This document shows positions 1 to 15,000 of a stretch of DNA of 64,000 bases, piece by piece. The position numbers were made by a program, and so were the translations under genes. Source of the stretch: Xiphophorus maculatus (taxonomy: Eukaryota; Chordata; Actinopteri; Cyprinodontiformes; Poeciliidae); contig NC_036464.1 in assembly GCF_002775205.1 (NCBI RefSeq), forward strand, positions 9,789,291-9,853,290. Reading direction: 5' to 3'. How positions within the stretch are numbered: position 1 is the first letter of the stretch; every line of letters starts with the position of its first letter. A model generated the notes under the pieces. That model did no database searches, was not told the DNA's origin, and saw only the letters and a list, made by a program, of their open reading frames with translations.

Positions 1-3000
1 TCCTGATCACTATTGATCACGACCTGATCATCAAACAGGCCAGACTCTCAGACACGGCAAACTACACGTGTGTGGCGAGAAATGTGGTGGCCAGACGGCG
101 GAGCAGCACAGCCACTCTCATTGTTTATGGTAACTTAAGCTGCACCACATGTTTGTCTTTTTCATTTCTCAAACCTCATCTCACTCATCTTTGATTGTTT
201 ATCCAAAACTTTGATTCGTGGAGTCGAGGAGCATTTGAGGTAATTGTGTCACCATAATCACTCCTGTGTTCCTTGATTTAGCAGTAACATAAAACACTTT
301 TACTTAATTTTATCTATATTTATGTACAGTTGAAATTGGATATTTAGGTACATCGTAGCAAAAATAGTGTTTTTTTTCTCTGTGTGTGACATCAAACCAG
401 ACCAATAACTGAAAAGTGTTATACACAGTTACTTAATTTAGTGGAATCGCCTTTTAAACAGTATGATTTTAAACATTTTGGCTTTCCTTCCACAAACTTC
501 TCACAATAGTTTGCTGTGATTTTGGACAATTCCTCCTCATAGAAATGTTTTAACTGAGTCAGGTTTATCAGCTGCCTCACGCTCACAATGTGTTTTTAAC
601 AGACTGGGATCAGGGCTTTCTGATGGTCACTTGACAAAATATTGAACTTTGTAACTAACTTGGTGTCACTAATAATGTAATAGTGATGCACCAGTCTCTC
701 CTGCTGCAAAACATGATGCTGCCACCTCCATACATGACAGTTGGAATGGTATTTTTAGGCTTACAAGCTTCCCACTGTTTCCCCCAAATATAACAGTAGC
801 CTTCTTCTTGTGCCAGTGGCAACATCCAGTTATTGGTTATGTGACTCCTGTGTTGCAAAAAAAGTGTTTCAATTGGAGTTTTGCCAAATAATCCAATTTC
901 GATACAGCCATAAAACGACCTCATCGTATTTCCGAAACTTTGTATTGAAAAATGGGAGTTTTTTCAAAATTGGCATGTTTCCACTAAGTCAATATATTTT
1001 CAAAATATCAAATTACACAATTTGATGGTCTATAGAAATGCAGCTACTGATTTTTATGACCAAACACTTTATCATCAAATCTTAAGACATGTCTTCAAAA
1101 ATGAAGGTCTTTGTCCCTGAGTGCACCTGTAAACAATAATCTGGCTTTTTTAATGTTGCTTTTGGAATAATAGGCTTCTTCCTCTTAAATATAAAGCAGG
1201 AAAACTGAGAGGTTTTGCCATTTGTGTGTCTCTGTGTCAGTTAGCGGAGGGTGGTCTTCTTGGACTGAATGGTCAGAGTGTAACGCTCGGTGTGGGCGTG
1301 GCTGGCAACGTCGTACACGCAGCTGCACCAATCCAGCCCCTCTGAACGGAGGAGTCTTCTGTGAGGGCCCGCCGGTGCAGAGAGTAACTTGCACCACACT
1401 GTGCCCAGGTAAAGAAGAAACCTTTCCAAACTTTTATGTGCTAAAGCCTGAAAAGGCTTCTTACTCAAAACTGTAACTGCTAGAAGAAGGAATACAGTCA
1501 TTCACCATTATGACCATCTTTGCTTTGCTGTATGTGAAAGCTCCTTTAGACTATGGTTCCTACACACTGTTTAAAAGCATTGAATCAGCTGGGGAAAACT
1601 TCCTGGGGCTTCCAGACTCATCTCTGTATTCTGTTTTCTGTGCAGTTTCTGTTCTATGAAAAGCTGAATTCATTAAAATGTGTGGCATAGAGACCAAACT
1701 TATTCGTTATTTTTTCCAGCTTGACATATGGAAGTTTGCTGATTCTGTGAAATTCTAAACAGCTCAAATTTGTTGAGAGGTAAAAGATAATGCAGATAAT
1801 ATTTAAAACATTATTTTCTGTAAAGGAAGGAAATTATCATGTAAGGGTGTTCATAATTTTAAAACTTCTGGAAAAGTTATTTGTGCTGCTGTGCAAGGAG
1901 TTAAAATGTGGAAAGTTTTGTGGAGAAGAAGCAATCTTCACATGAAAAACAGTTTAAAATGAGTAAATAACATACAGTCTTTATCAAATTCAAAGAAGAG
2001 AAACATTAATTTTAATTTATTGAATGTTTTGTCACCTGTTTTTATAATTAATATTTATGTAAGTAATATAACTGTATATGTTTAGTTTTCTATTGTTTAA
2101 ATCTTTGAAATATAATTTACAAGAGAGACCTGTATTGATAAAACAAGCCAAATTACAAACACAGCAACAAAACAAGCAATTAAGAAATTTTGACTAATAA
2201 TAAAATATTAATTAAAAATGAGTGGCTCATTTCATGACATTGAGCCACTCAGACTGTAATCATAACTAAAAATCTTAGGATAATAATATCAAAAATGTTA
2301 TGATGAGAAAACAACCCTAAAATATTGTATTTACTGTATATACATAATGAGATAATGAAATATATTGCAAATACCATTTAATTAACATTAAATCCTGATT
2401 TTAGCCTAATGAGATAACTGACACAATGTAACTGTTCAAATGAAAAAGAAAATCAAAATAATATAGAAAAACTGCTATCATGACAAAAACATGCTTGTGA
2501 TTTTGATATCTGAAAACACTGAAACAAGAAAAATTTTATTCTTACAAAACAAGATAATGAATTTTCTGTCACTACAAAGCAAGGTCAGAATTGTTATATA
2601 TTCATATAGTGGGTATTGAAACTCATCTTGGCAATAAAGCTCAGGTTTTTGTTATCTCAAGTTGATAGTATAAACAACTCCTATACAGATAAGCAAATAA
2701 AAAATATATATTTTAATCCACTGGCGCATGCACATTTACAATATTTTGAGTCTCTTAGTGCAAAGTTTTAGCGCGTTTAATGTTTAGAATACTCTAATCC
2801 ACAAACATAATTAAAATAGTGAAACCAAATCACACTTTTTTATGTTTGTGTGTTTAAAATGATCTGAAAGTCTGAATAAATGTGTAAGAATCTGGGTAGA
2901 CTCCAACTCAGCAAACTCAGACACTTCCAGCCATTACATTAGATGCCAGGAGAACGTCATGTTCAATCCTCCTCTACCTGGACTAATGGAAATACTGGGC

Positions 3001-6000
3001 TGTAAAATGACTCACATCTTTGTTGTCCTTCCAGTGGACGGAGGCTGGACAGAGTGGGCAAAGTGGTCCGCCTGTGGGACAGAGTGCACCCACTGGCGCA
3101 GTCGCGAGTGCCAAGCCCCACCGCCAATAAATGGAGGGAAGCACTGTAGCGGAAGCATGATGGAGAGCAAAAACTGCACCGAGGGCCTATGTGCAAGAAG
3201 TAAGTTATTTTTCTTTTTAAAGTTTCTTGGTTTTTGCATAAATGTGGATCAAAGTAGAAAGTTTTTGGTACTAATGTGCCAATCTGAATTTTTGGTCAAT
3301 TTTCTAGTCTTTGTTTATTGACCTTCCTGCAAAAAAACATTATTTGAAAGAGCAGCCGCCGTGAGACGAGATTCTGCTGTTATGTTACGTCAAAATTCAC
3401 TCTTCCTAACAATCTTAAGTTATTCGTTAATTTGGTTTGCACAGCTGTGATTACTCAAATGTCTCCGCGTGTATTCCATGTAAAAAGAAGATGCCTATTG
3501 TCGGTCCAAAATTTCCAAATAGTAACTTTTTAAGTTCATTTTAGCCCTCCTTTTATCTACTTAAAATGTTGCTCTCACACAGTCTAAATTAACTGAAACC
3601 TTGTTTTACAAGGTTGTGGAAAATTCAACATCCTTTTAATATTTCTGTGTCATCTTACCCCAAGCACTCAGAGTTTGCCATCTCAAAATGATCAGATAAT
3701 TAAAACATTGTTACAACAAAACAAGCTTAAGGTCTAATCATCTCAAAATAATGTCCAATCCTCCTCTACCTGGATGAAAACAAACTTTCTAGCATCATGA
3801 AATTAAGTTCTTGTAAAACCTTTTTTTTTTTTTTTGATGGTGAACTTGCCAAAAGCTGAATTTCACCTACCTTGAGATAGTAATAGACAGTGTGTAAAAC
3901 ACATTTTGAACACATCAGCAATTTTCAATTTAATTTAGTTTATTTTTATATGGACTGGCAACACAGGTCATCCCTATGCACTTCACAAGACAAACAGATC
4001 CAGTTTATATGCAGAAATATTCAGTCTAGTTGAACAAAAAGATTTAAAATCAATAACATACATTACAAATTGATCCCCATGATAAAACACTATGGTTTAT
4101 TTTTCAAACCGGTACAAGGAAGAAACCTCCAGCAGAGCCTTACTCAGTGTGAGCGACTATCTGCCTTAACTGGCTTTTAAGGAAAAATAATTCTGAAGGT
4201 GCAACTGACATGAAATCATAACCAGACCTAAGTTACGACCCATCCAGTCAACAAATACAAATAAATCAGACTCTAGCTGCCCATAAATTAAGTTTTGTGT
4301 AATAAAATGGAATGACACATGAAAAGACAGTCACTGAACTTCATTTACTGCTTTGAAAAAGTCTTCTCTTCTAAATGACAGCTTCCAGTCACCTTCCAGT
4401 ATGAAGGTAACTAGTTGCCCTCATTGCACAGGTTTGATCTTGACCCATTCTTCCACAAAAACCCTCATCCAAAAGATTTTCTCCAGGACGCGGGTCAAGT
4501 GTTTGGATGGAACATTTAATCAGCTTTAGTTTCTTTGTTTGAAACCGATGATAATTTCTTTGACTTGTATCAGGGTCAATGTGCCTTGGTTTCATTTTTA
4601 TCATCATTTTTATCATATGGCACCATTTTTATCATGACCTCCAAAAACTGCTTATTATTGCATTCAGAGAATTTAATATTGGTTTCATCTAACCAGACTG
4701 TTGGAACTGAGAAATTGCAACAGATTTGTTTCCTTCAGCAGTGGCGTCTTGCACAGTGAGAAAGCAATGGAGGATGAGTACATAACTTGTGGCTAGTTTT
4801 ACTGAAAGGAGTTTAGACTGTCAGCAATGCCATCAGTGTGTTTGGCAGTAATAAGGCTGTGAGGGTCTTCTGGGAGATCACTGGTTTTGCCCATCGTGAG
4901 ACGTGACACTTTGGTAATGGGAAACCTTTTTATAGGCAGTAGATTGGGACTGAATGTCTGATATTGATTTGCAATAAGGAGCAAAATTGCTTCCTAATTC
5001 CTGACAGATTTCAGCTGGTGTCATGTCTTACACAAAATTTAATTTGTGGATATATATAACCCTGTCACAATACACAATTAATCACATGAGGAATTAAAAT
5101 GAGCCTGATCATTTCTATCCTGATGATTACTATTTCTTTGAAGGGCAATTTTGTATGAAGAGACATCTTGATCCATTTTATGTACATTTTCTGTTGTTTA
5201 TATTTCAATTGTTTTGTGTTTTATTTTGGATATTTAAAATATCGTCTAGTTCTAGTGTAAATATTTATTTATAAAACACATTTTTTTAGAAATGGTCTTA
5301 ACACAACAATATTATTAATATTTATCATTGTTACTGATGTCTGGTTAGATTTTCATGTCAAATGCGCCTTAAGAAATATATATTTTCCTAGAAAAGGTGT
5401 GGTGTGTTCAGTACTTTTTTTACCCTCCGTACTGAAAAGACTATTTCAGTCAGAGCCATAGGTGTCCATTCCCTGAGAGCATGTTTGGTGCTTCAGGTAG
5501 CCGTTCATATGATAACTATAAAAATCTCGCCTGCAGTGATTTCTTTGCTCTTAGTTCAGCGTTTTGTAAAGCAAAGCGCATTTCAAAGCTTTCTTTTTGT
5601 AAAAAGCAGTTTTCCAGGGGTGTTAGGCCACTAAAGCGCCAACGTTTCGAGAGATGAAAGCAAGACAGACAGATGATTCATGAGGAAAATGTTTAGCTTT
5701 ATAAAAAGAGAAGGCAACCGCTCCAGATCTAAAAAGCTCAACAAAAAAAAGGGGAAGTGAAAAGGAAAGCCGGTGCAAGTATGGGCTAAGAGAGCGGATC
5801 GAGTGGGAAGTGAGCGTGACACGGCCAAGTTGAAAAATTAGCGCGGAGGAGAGCATATGAGAGTGAGTCAGACTCACTCTGACACCCAATGTGCTGCCCG
5901 TGACGAGCTGGGAAGAATCCAACCGACAGCGCATTCGCATCTCACAATTGCACAACCAAAAAGACAGAGGGATGCATTCAATTCATAGACAAACTTGCAA

Positions 6001-9000
6001 GAAAGTGACAAAACAATAAATCCAACCCAACAGAGAAAGTTCCCTAAAATTGTGAGCATTATTCATTTTGCGAGATGGTACGCAGAGCAGCTCTCTGTTT
6101 CAGATCTGTCAGACAAGCGAGCAAGTCCTGACAGAAAGAGGCTTCTTCACAGCTGATCTGTTCTCATTCTCAGGGGAGAATCAGGAAGAAGGTCTCTGAG
6201 GTGGTTTTTACGTAAAGGGAACACACAGACTGCTGTTCTCCTGATCTGTAAATGTGTAACATGGCAGACTGCAGGTGACATCTTGATTTCCCCTGCATGT
6301 TTAAATGATTATTCTGCGGGTCACAAGCTGCTCTGATGAAATTCACATGATCAAATCACCGGCGCTCGGTCCCACATTTCCCTCTCGTCATAAATGTACA
6401 ATGCTGTGAGACATCTCCACCCGTTGCGCTCATTACATCCCTGCTAGATTCTAATTGCTATTGGACGAAAGACGAACTCCAGGAAACCATTTGGTGCTTT
6501 GATGATGCTACAGAGGGAAAGTTATTTGATTTGAGATCTGCTAAGTGACACAATCCTGACCGATGGGTTTGATATTCTTCCGACTGTTCAGTTATGATTC
6601 ACTGTGGAAGTTACTGCTCCCATTGGGACAGATGTTGAGTTTTTTTTTTGTGGGATGAAGGTTATAATTTACCCTGCGGGGGATAGAGAGTGGTCTGCTT
6701 AGATCTATAGTGTCTCTTACTTTGTAGCACACAAATACGAGAGTCATTTTTAAATTACTGATTATTACTGTTTTTGCTCATAAATGAGCTTTTCTTCATT
6801 TCTAGTTTTCTATTGCATTAAATTATTGCATCTTTCATTTGCATAACTAGCTCATCCCTTTTTATGTTTTTGTTCCCATTTCCTTATGTTCTGCTTTTGT
6901 TTCTTTTTTCTCTGATTCTAACAGATAAAAAGGTCTCAATAGAACATGCGAGCCATCGTAAGTCCACCTTCCACACGATTTTGCTTTCAGCTCTGTTTGT
7001 CTTCATCTCCTTTATGTGTTTGAGTGAACATGTGTTGATACACGTTGGGAATCTGAACGTGTGTGTCAACGTCTTCTGCGTTTTGTGTCAGCGCAGATGC
7101 TGCATAGTGAAGACAGGCGTCGTCTTCCTGTCCAGCAGAAAAGTTTGATGTTGTTTAGTCTTTTTGAAACAAGTTTTCTACACAGTCTGGGAGCTTTTAG
7201 ACAAGTTTCATTCAGGAATTTTTCAGGCGTGAAAAAGTATAGGACAAGGAAACAGAGAATGGAGAAATGTTTGTTTCAAGATTTTATTTTGTATTTTATT
7301 CCATGTTCATCCATTCATTTGTTTACTCATCCATGCATCCATCCATCCATCCATCCATCCATCCATCCATCCATCCATCCATCCATCCATCCATCTACGC
7401 ATCCATCCACGTTCCATTTTGTGTATAATTATGTTTTAACTACTATAAAAGCATTGAAACCTCTGGAAGTTTAAATAAGTAAAGCGTGGACCCTGTTGAA
7501 ATGTTGACCTTAACTTAATCACGTTTCCCTCCTTTACTCTCACTCAAGGCTCAGAGTATTTTCTAGCATTAAAACATTTGATTTCTCAGTTCATCTGTGA
7601 CTTGGTTTACATTCGTACTGATGGTAATTCCTCTGGCTTAATGCTATGTGGCGTAAGGGGAGAGTAGCTGCAGCAACACACCTAATTCGCTATTGTTCCA
7701 TTTCTTGTAATAAGTGCAGACGGCTGTCGGATTCGGTTGAGTCGCGCCACGTGAGCAACAGGGCTCCCTTCTGCCAGCTCGCCTGCCTCCGGCTTTCTTC
7801 TCCTCCTGCTGAAGAGTCTTTCGCTATGCTTATCTCCCCTCCTCAACACACGTACAATGCCTCTCCACAAATCACAACCTTATCTTCCTCCTTCCTGTCC
7901 TTTTTGCCAAATTGCTTCTCATCTAGCCCTCTCATCCAGCCTATCTTACGTCTTCTTGTTTTTTTTTCTGTTTCTTTTTTTTTTCTCCCGCCAACTTTGC
8001 TCCTTGTCTTCTTGACTCCTCTCTGCTGTGGTGTGACTGGCTCACGTGCATCTGGTTCTGCCAGAGTTGGGGAGTCTGGGCTAAGCAGGCGGTGCACAGC
8101 CCACTGACCAGTCAAAACCAATCACCCAGTAGGGGAGGCTGATCAAGCTCAACAGGGTGCAGGTGAAGTTCGGGCCAAATAACCCCCCCCCCACAGCCGA
8201 CCTCTGTTCGTGATTATTTTTGGGATGAGATGCATCTCTTCTTGGTAGAAGGAGGCTGTTAATTAATGAGATGATCTCTATTAACCCTTTTCTTTAAACT
8301 GAACACGGGGTGCATTTTAACGGTCAGCATGTTGTGAAGAAATGCATGAGAAGTTGTAGCCTGTCTGTGCAAAAATCTATTGCTGTTTGCAAATGTGTTT
8401 CTGCTCACAGCCACACTTACAGTCAACATCAGAACATCTTATTCAGATTTTATGTTATAAACCAGCGCAAAACAGGTCTTTCTAGTTATGTGCTAGAAAC
8501 AACAGGTCTCTCTGGAGGACAACAACAGGTCTTTCTAGTTATTTGACCAGTCGCAATCTGAAAAGTGTGGCGTGGATTTTTATTTAGTCCCCCTGCACAC
8601 TCATGGCCCACTGGGGACAGACTTTTGCTTCAAAATATGATTTGATGGGTCATTGGAAAAGACTGTTGTTGTAAGCAAGTTGTGCCAAAAGGAGCTGGCC
8701 TGTCACCGCAGCTATTCAAGTCTAAAATACAATCTCAATGCTAAGCATGCTGCAGCAGCCGAGACGTCCCCAATACTAATATCAGGGTCCACAGTCCTCA
8801 TTTCTAAAGAAATGTTTTTAAAGAAGTTACATGAGGTTCCTGAAACACTTGAAAACCGAATGTGTATAATCGCACTTTGCACTAATCTGATGGTTGAGTT
8901 GTTGAGCTCACATGTCTGTTTATTCAATAATTTAGCAACAAATTTTTTGTTGGAATTGTCGATATATGGTTTCTGATTAAAATGTGATAAATAACATTCA

Positions 9001-12000
9001 ATAAATTACAGACCCTCCAATTAACCACTAGTTTTGATCAAAAATTATTTTTCTAAAGGTTTCTGTGGCGTTTTTATGGATCGTTCATAAAGTGACAAAG
9101 ACAGACAGGAAATGTGGACAATAGACAGAAGGGTCGAGAATGACGCACAGCAACAGTTTGGCCAGCTGAAGTCAAACCAAAAACCAAAGACTCTGGTGCT
9201 CAGGTTATTTCAGGCCATGTGGTTTATGCTCGGAGCATTCTGCCACCGGCCTGCACTGAGGACTGTTGATATCATCTGCAATCTGTTGTGTTGTAAAATG
9301 TTTAGAGGCAGTCAGATTGAGATAACGATGAGCAGAGACCGCTGCTGTCTGCTGGGGGCACAAGGAGCGATTTCAGCAACTGTTAAACTGCCCTGCACAC
9401 TGACTGACTCCCCTTGTAAAGAAGTCTGGAACACTTTCAGATCAATCCATTATTTTATTCTTGCATGTTAATTCAGAGGGAAAAAGTTATATGATAGAAA
9501 ATGGTTGCTAAATCACAAAATCACATGTGGTGCAATAACTGGCACTTTTCTTTTTTCTGCGAAATAAATGCACCTGAAACTTTTATTTATATCATTCTAT
9601 TATAATTTGGTTTTAATTTGTGTTTATGAATTTTTCATTAGTAGCCGATGACTTAATCTTTACAAGACTATTTTTTGATTAATAATTGGTTAGTGAAAGG
9701 TGCTTAGTATTTTCTTTTTAAAGAATTTGAATCAGGAGAAACTAAAATTTTGCCACTAAGAATTCTGGGTAGAACAGACGAGGAAGGTTTTTCATCTGAA
9801 ATGCAAAATGTAGCTGGTTCTCTCAGCTCTCTGGGTTTGGTATATACGCCAGCAAATATGCCATTTGTTAAAATAAGCAAATGGCATATTTTAGTCTTTA
9901 GCATTTTATGCTCCGGGTAACAGACTATTAAATTAGTTGACTTCAGTAATCAATTAATTATTTCAGTCCTGTTTACTTTATCAGGGCTAATATTTTCTTC
10001 AGAGTCATTGTATAGTTTCAGCAGGAACTCGAATAACTTGCTTTTTTTTAGCTGCATGTAGATAACAACATGATTTATCGCCGTCCTTGTTGTCTCATCT
10101 TACGCTGTCTGCCTTTGCCCTGCAGCGTTGTCTCCTGGTATGGGTGTAGCGGTGTACACAGGCCTGGTAGTAGCCTTGCTGCTGACGGTGGTCATGGCTC
10201 TTGGTGTGGGTGTGCTGGCGTATCGCCGCCGATGTCGCCATCTCCACGGAGACATCACAGATTCTTCATCTGCTCTTACTGCAGCATTTCATCCTGGCAA
10301 CTACAAGGCTCCCAGGCAGGGTGAGTTTGCACACATTACATCCATACAATGGCATGGAGAAGTATTCACACACACATATATATACAGTATACATACTGTA
10401 TGTATTTGCATTTCAACTGTATTTTCAATACATCTTGTTTTTTTATTTGTTTTGATGCTAAAAGAAATTTACTCAGTGGAAAGAGAATGACACATCATTT
10501 CAAAACTTAAAAAAATATATACAAATCTGAAAAGTGTGGCATGCATTTGTTTTTTGCCCCTTTGAGTAAAGACTTTGCAGAACCACTACAGTTGTAATTA
10601 CAGCTGCAGGTTGTTTGGGGTATTCCTCTAACAGCTTTGCACATATACAGATTTAGTAAAATAGCTCGTTGATTGGATGGAGAACAGCAAATTCTTAATT
10701 AGGCTTCTGGTGCTAGTTGATTTTGATGTATTTTATTTAGGAGCATCAAAGTTTTTACTTTACGAGCAAAAATTCTTCATTTTGTTTCTTCTTTTTATAA
10801 ATTTGTTTTCTTGTATTTCCATTGGGGTATTTAAAGACAAACACACTAGATTTACTTTGACAAAATAATTACAATTTCTTTGCAAAATAAAATAAAAACA
10901 AACTCCTGACTTTGTGTGACAAACACAAAACAATTCAGTTCATTGAACTTGAACACTGTAACTGTAAATAAATAAAACTCCAATGACATTCACTGAAATT
11001 TAGTGTTTTAATGTGACAATATCTGACGTTAAAGGAGTATTAATACTTTTGAAAGGCACTTAGTGAACTTTTTGGTTTTGAACATTATGGATGTAACTTT
11101 CTATATTTTTCTTGCTATTCTTTTAAAAGAAGCACCTCTTATATTTCACCATCGCATTACTATATATAATCCTGCTATGAATCAGCTCCCATGTACCATT
11201 ACCTCCTCTCAGTCAAGTCTCGATCCCTTTCTTAATGCATCACATTTTTCACACTTTAAGCATTTATCAGAGTGTCTTTTCTCCTGCTCTGGCTATCAAA
11301 TATTAATTAGCAACATTAATCCATTTTATTCGCCCCACTTTGAGCGCTCTCAGCCCCGCCTGTGTCATTTCTAGTCCTAAAAGCCCCATTTTTACCCCTA
11401 TGTTTGCAGATAATCCTCTCCACCCCTCGGCTCCTCCGGATCTTACAGCGACAGCCGGTGCTTTCCGTGGACCGCTCTTCTCCCTGCCTCAGGGCATCAA
11501 TGACAGCCCGCACAAAATCCCCATGACCACCTCCCCCCTGCTGGACCCGCTCCCCAGTCTCAAAATCAAGGTGTACAACTCGTCCACTCTGTCCTCTCTG
11601 GAGCTCCCGGCTGATATGGGTGTTGGCGATGGCGAGATCCTGAGCCTGAAGTCGGTGGGCACCGTGGGCCGAGAGCGAGAGTTTCACAGTCACACACTGT
11701 CCAGAGAGCCGGGGCTGAGCACCAGCGCCACCCTGGGACATCTGGGCGGACGACTTACCATCCCCAACACGGGTAAAACTCCTTCCAAGAAAGAAAAGCC
11801 AATGTCAGGCAATGTTGATTACAGACTAAACATGTCGGCACGTCTTCTCCCAAAGGTGTGAGCCTGCTGGTCCCGCCTGGCACAATCCCTCAGGGGAAGT
11901 TCTACGAGATGTACCTCATTATTAACAAGTGGGACAAAACAACGTGAGTGTCCTTCATCTTTATTCCTTTTCTCCCCACCCTCCTTCAGCAGCCGCAGGG

Positions 12001-15000
12001 CAGCATAGACCTTTCTCTCACCTCAATCAGTAACTTCTCCGATGCAAGGCTTACTGCCGTGATAAAAAAGTTCTTTTGGAGTCTTTTTTCCTGAGGTCAG
12101 AAATTTGAGCGAATTCCAAGCTGTTGAGGCAATTAGCTTTTAATAAATGAAGTGTGGCAATTTGTGAAAAACATGTATGTGCTGGGGGTTTGCAGGTTAC
12201 CCTCAGAGGGGAGCCAGACTGTGCTAAGTCCCGTGGTGAGCTGTGGTCCATCAAGTATGCTGCTGAACCGGCCTGTTGTCCTTACGCTTCCCCACTGCGC
12301 TCAGCTGGACACGCCTACGCCCGACTGGACCCTCACACTCAAAACGCAAACGCACCAGGGAGCATGGGAGGTAAGTCATTCCTAAGCTGTTTTTAGATTG
12401 TTCAAAGATCTTTTTGTTTACAATTAAGTCAAACTTCACTCTTCGTTTCCAGGAGGTGCTGACGGTCGGGGAGGAGACTTTGTCGTCTCCTTGCTACCTG
12501 CAGCTGGAGGAGGAATGCTGCCATGTCCTCATGGAGCAGCTGGGAACGTACGGCCTGGTGGGCCAGTCCTGCCCTCCACGGCCGGCCTGCAAGCGCCTGC
12601 AGCTGGCTCTGTTCGCTCCCCGCGCGCCATGCCTCTCCCTGGACTACAGCCTGCGCATCTACTGCATCCACGACACGCCACACGCTCTCAAGGTGCCTCT
12701 CCGAAATTCACATTTTGCCCTCCACAGCATATAAAAGCTCTGCAGGCCTCACTTACCTTAGTATTTATTGCCTTGAAGAAAATATCAAACATTTTGTAGA
12801 GTAAAGGAAATAAAGAACCTTTTGTGTGCATCCTGTTAGATCTAAAGAAAATGATTGTACCTAAAGTCAAAAATGTTAGTGGTGCTGTGAAGGTCTGGAG
12901 TTGCTCTTCTGCCTCAGGACCTGGATGACTTGCTGTAATCGATGGAAGCGTCGTTCCGCTCTCTGAAGGAGAACCTCTGGGCATCACTTTGTGAGCTCAA
13001 GCACATTAGGGTTATTAGTATGATTGATTAAATGGGGAAAAAGAAATAACAAAGGCACTATTATACGCTGACCTTTCAAAACTGTGTGATTATAATTTTT
13101 TGAATTCATATGATTGTTAAAAGTGCTTTTAAATAGGCACATAAAACACTTAAGACGCCGTTTCACACAATGGCGGCCACTTTGTAGCTATATCCTGTCT
13201 GTGATTGCCGGTGCTGGTTTGCATTCAAGTCTTAAATTAGGTGATGAGTTCAAAACCATTGTAAAGGGCTACTTTCAGAATATCTAATTGCTTTCATGGC
13301 TCACATTTCTGGTGTTATTGTCTCCTGCACTGTGTCTCTAATGAACTCCACGTCAGATGAAATCTCCGTCTGCATGATCTCATCTGTACTGCTTCACTAA
13401 CTCGGCTTCTCTGTGTTTGAGAAAATTCTTCTAACCTTTTATTTTCCTCTCTGCTGAAGCCTTCTGAAAGCCTGTCCCACCAATCCTGGCTGTTTGCAGC
13501 CAAGATGCTCTTTGAGTAACTTTTATCTGCGGAAAGCTTTTTTCTGAGCCACATGGGGACGCTTGAAATGAATGTTCAGGTTTGACTGCCTGCAAAAGAG
13601 CTGAAGTTGCGCTAATGTTTCTCCATAGCACTCTGAAGGTTTCATGGAATATATATGTTTATAAAAGTGGATTAAAACAAACGCAGTAGTGAACATACTC
13701 ACATTTTTTATCGATAAATAAAATAAACCTAATTTTCTTCTAACAAGAAAATGTATTTATTGTTATGTTTGGAATGTAGGTAAGATAATGATTTATAGAG
13801 AACGAGTTTGAAAAGAGAATAAAGGAGAAAATCAAAATTCAGATTGATTTAATTCACATTCAATTATTTTGAATAAAGTTTGGTCCAATGATCATCAGTT
13901 ACTTGCAGTTCCAATTATAAAACATACACTACATTCAAATTCAGTTAATCTTTTATTCCTAATAATGAAGTCGCATGGAGTCGTTTATATTGATCCACAT
14001 TGAAAGTGAATGAACTCCTTCTAACAAGAAGAAGCATTTAGCAGAATCAGATTTAATGCATATGATAATCTGCCCCTATTGGCTTGAGACATAAAAAGAT
14101 TAGAAGGCAGGAACAAACTTGAAAACGGCCCAGAAGTGCTTTCTGTGTAAAAGAAAATGTAAACGGTTGAAGGTATCAGAAGCACCTTAAATAGTTTCAT
14201 CGAGAAAAAAGACACAGCTAAACATAGGGACACTTTCTATAGCTCAAAATATTCATCCAGATCCTTATAGTTTTGAAGTGCAAACTAACACAAGAAAACA
14301 CTGTTTGTTTATTGCTAAAGCAGCTACTATTATTATACGAAATTTGTTCATTTTTCTTTCTTTCAAATGTTTCACTTATTTTCCACCCCTTCTAAGAAGC
14401 AGTGATTTCTGTTTAGAGGGGAAAACACGGAGCAAATTCTAATAATTAATGGCATAAAATAGTATGTCCACCAATGACAGACCAAGAAAAAGAGACAGAA
14501 GCACTCAGTGAAGATTACTTCAAAGGTATCCTTCATAGTTAATGGCACCAAAAGCTTGTCAATAAAGCCATCTAGAATAAAGAGACAGCTAATCACAGAA
14601 GCACTGAAGTTCTATAGATCAAAATATTCATCCAGTTTCTTGGGGTTTTACAGTCAAACCCAGGAACTCCAGTTCTTGAGAGCTGGTGGTCTGCAAGCTT
14701 TAGGTGTGTCTGTGGTCCAACACCTGTTTCAAATAGTTTAATCATTTCTTCTGCCAGTTGACAGATTTTGCATGCCAACGATTCAGTCAAGGAAAAGTGT
14801 GTTGAGGCAGGAAAATATTATGCAGAACATCGTTCCTCAAGGACTGGAGTAGCCAAAGTTAACACAAAATTAATAGTATCCGTTGAATCCATGCAGAAAA
14901 AAGGCAGCTAAAGAAGAGAAGGAAATCTGAGTGAATCACCTAGCAATTAATTGCGCCAGCAATTGCAAATAATGCATAAATGTTGAGACGCTCCCTCTGG

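Larger units (their letters stand above)
3200..10125 (+). other. unc5b: Long unc5b intron before the transmembrane exon
   Basis: About 6.9 kb without a supportable exon. It contains a SINE/LINE-tail remnant (3945-4180), a decayed DNA transposon (4385-5035), an (ATCC)n array (7329-7410), a pyrimidine-rich stretch (7780-8000) that makes a spurious 153-codon ORF, and a small tandem duplication (8474-8543). The parts at 5630-6500 and 9100-9470 are less AT-rich and not obviously repetitive, so could hold regulatory DNA. Confidence 0.55.

Noticed and set aside
7646..8107. 153-codon plus-strand open frame in an unc5b intron
   Set aside because: Pyrimidine-rich low-complexity translation with no domain, no splice partners and no resemblance to a known protein.
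11316..11741. 141-codon minus-strand open frame opposite a unc5b exon
   Set aside because: The plus strand carries the conserved UNC5B cytoplasmic linker ([13 protein letters not shown]), so this is a shadow.
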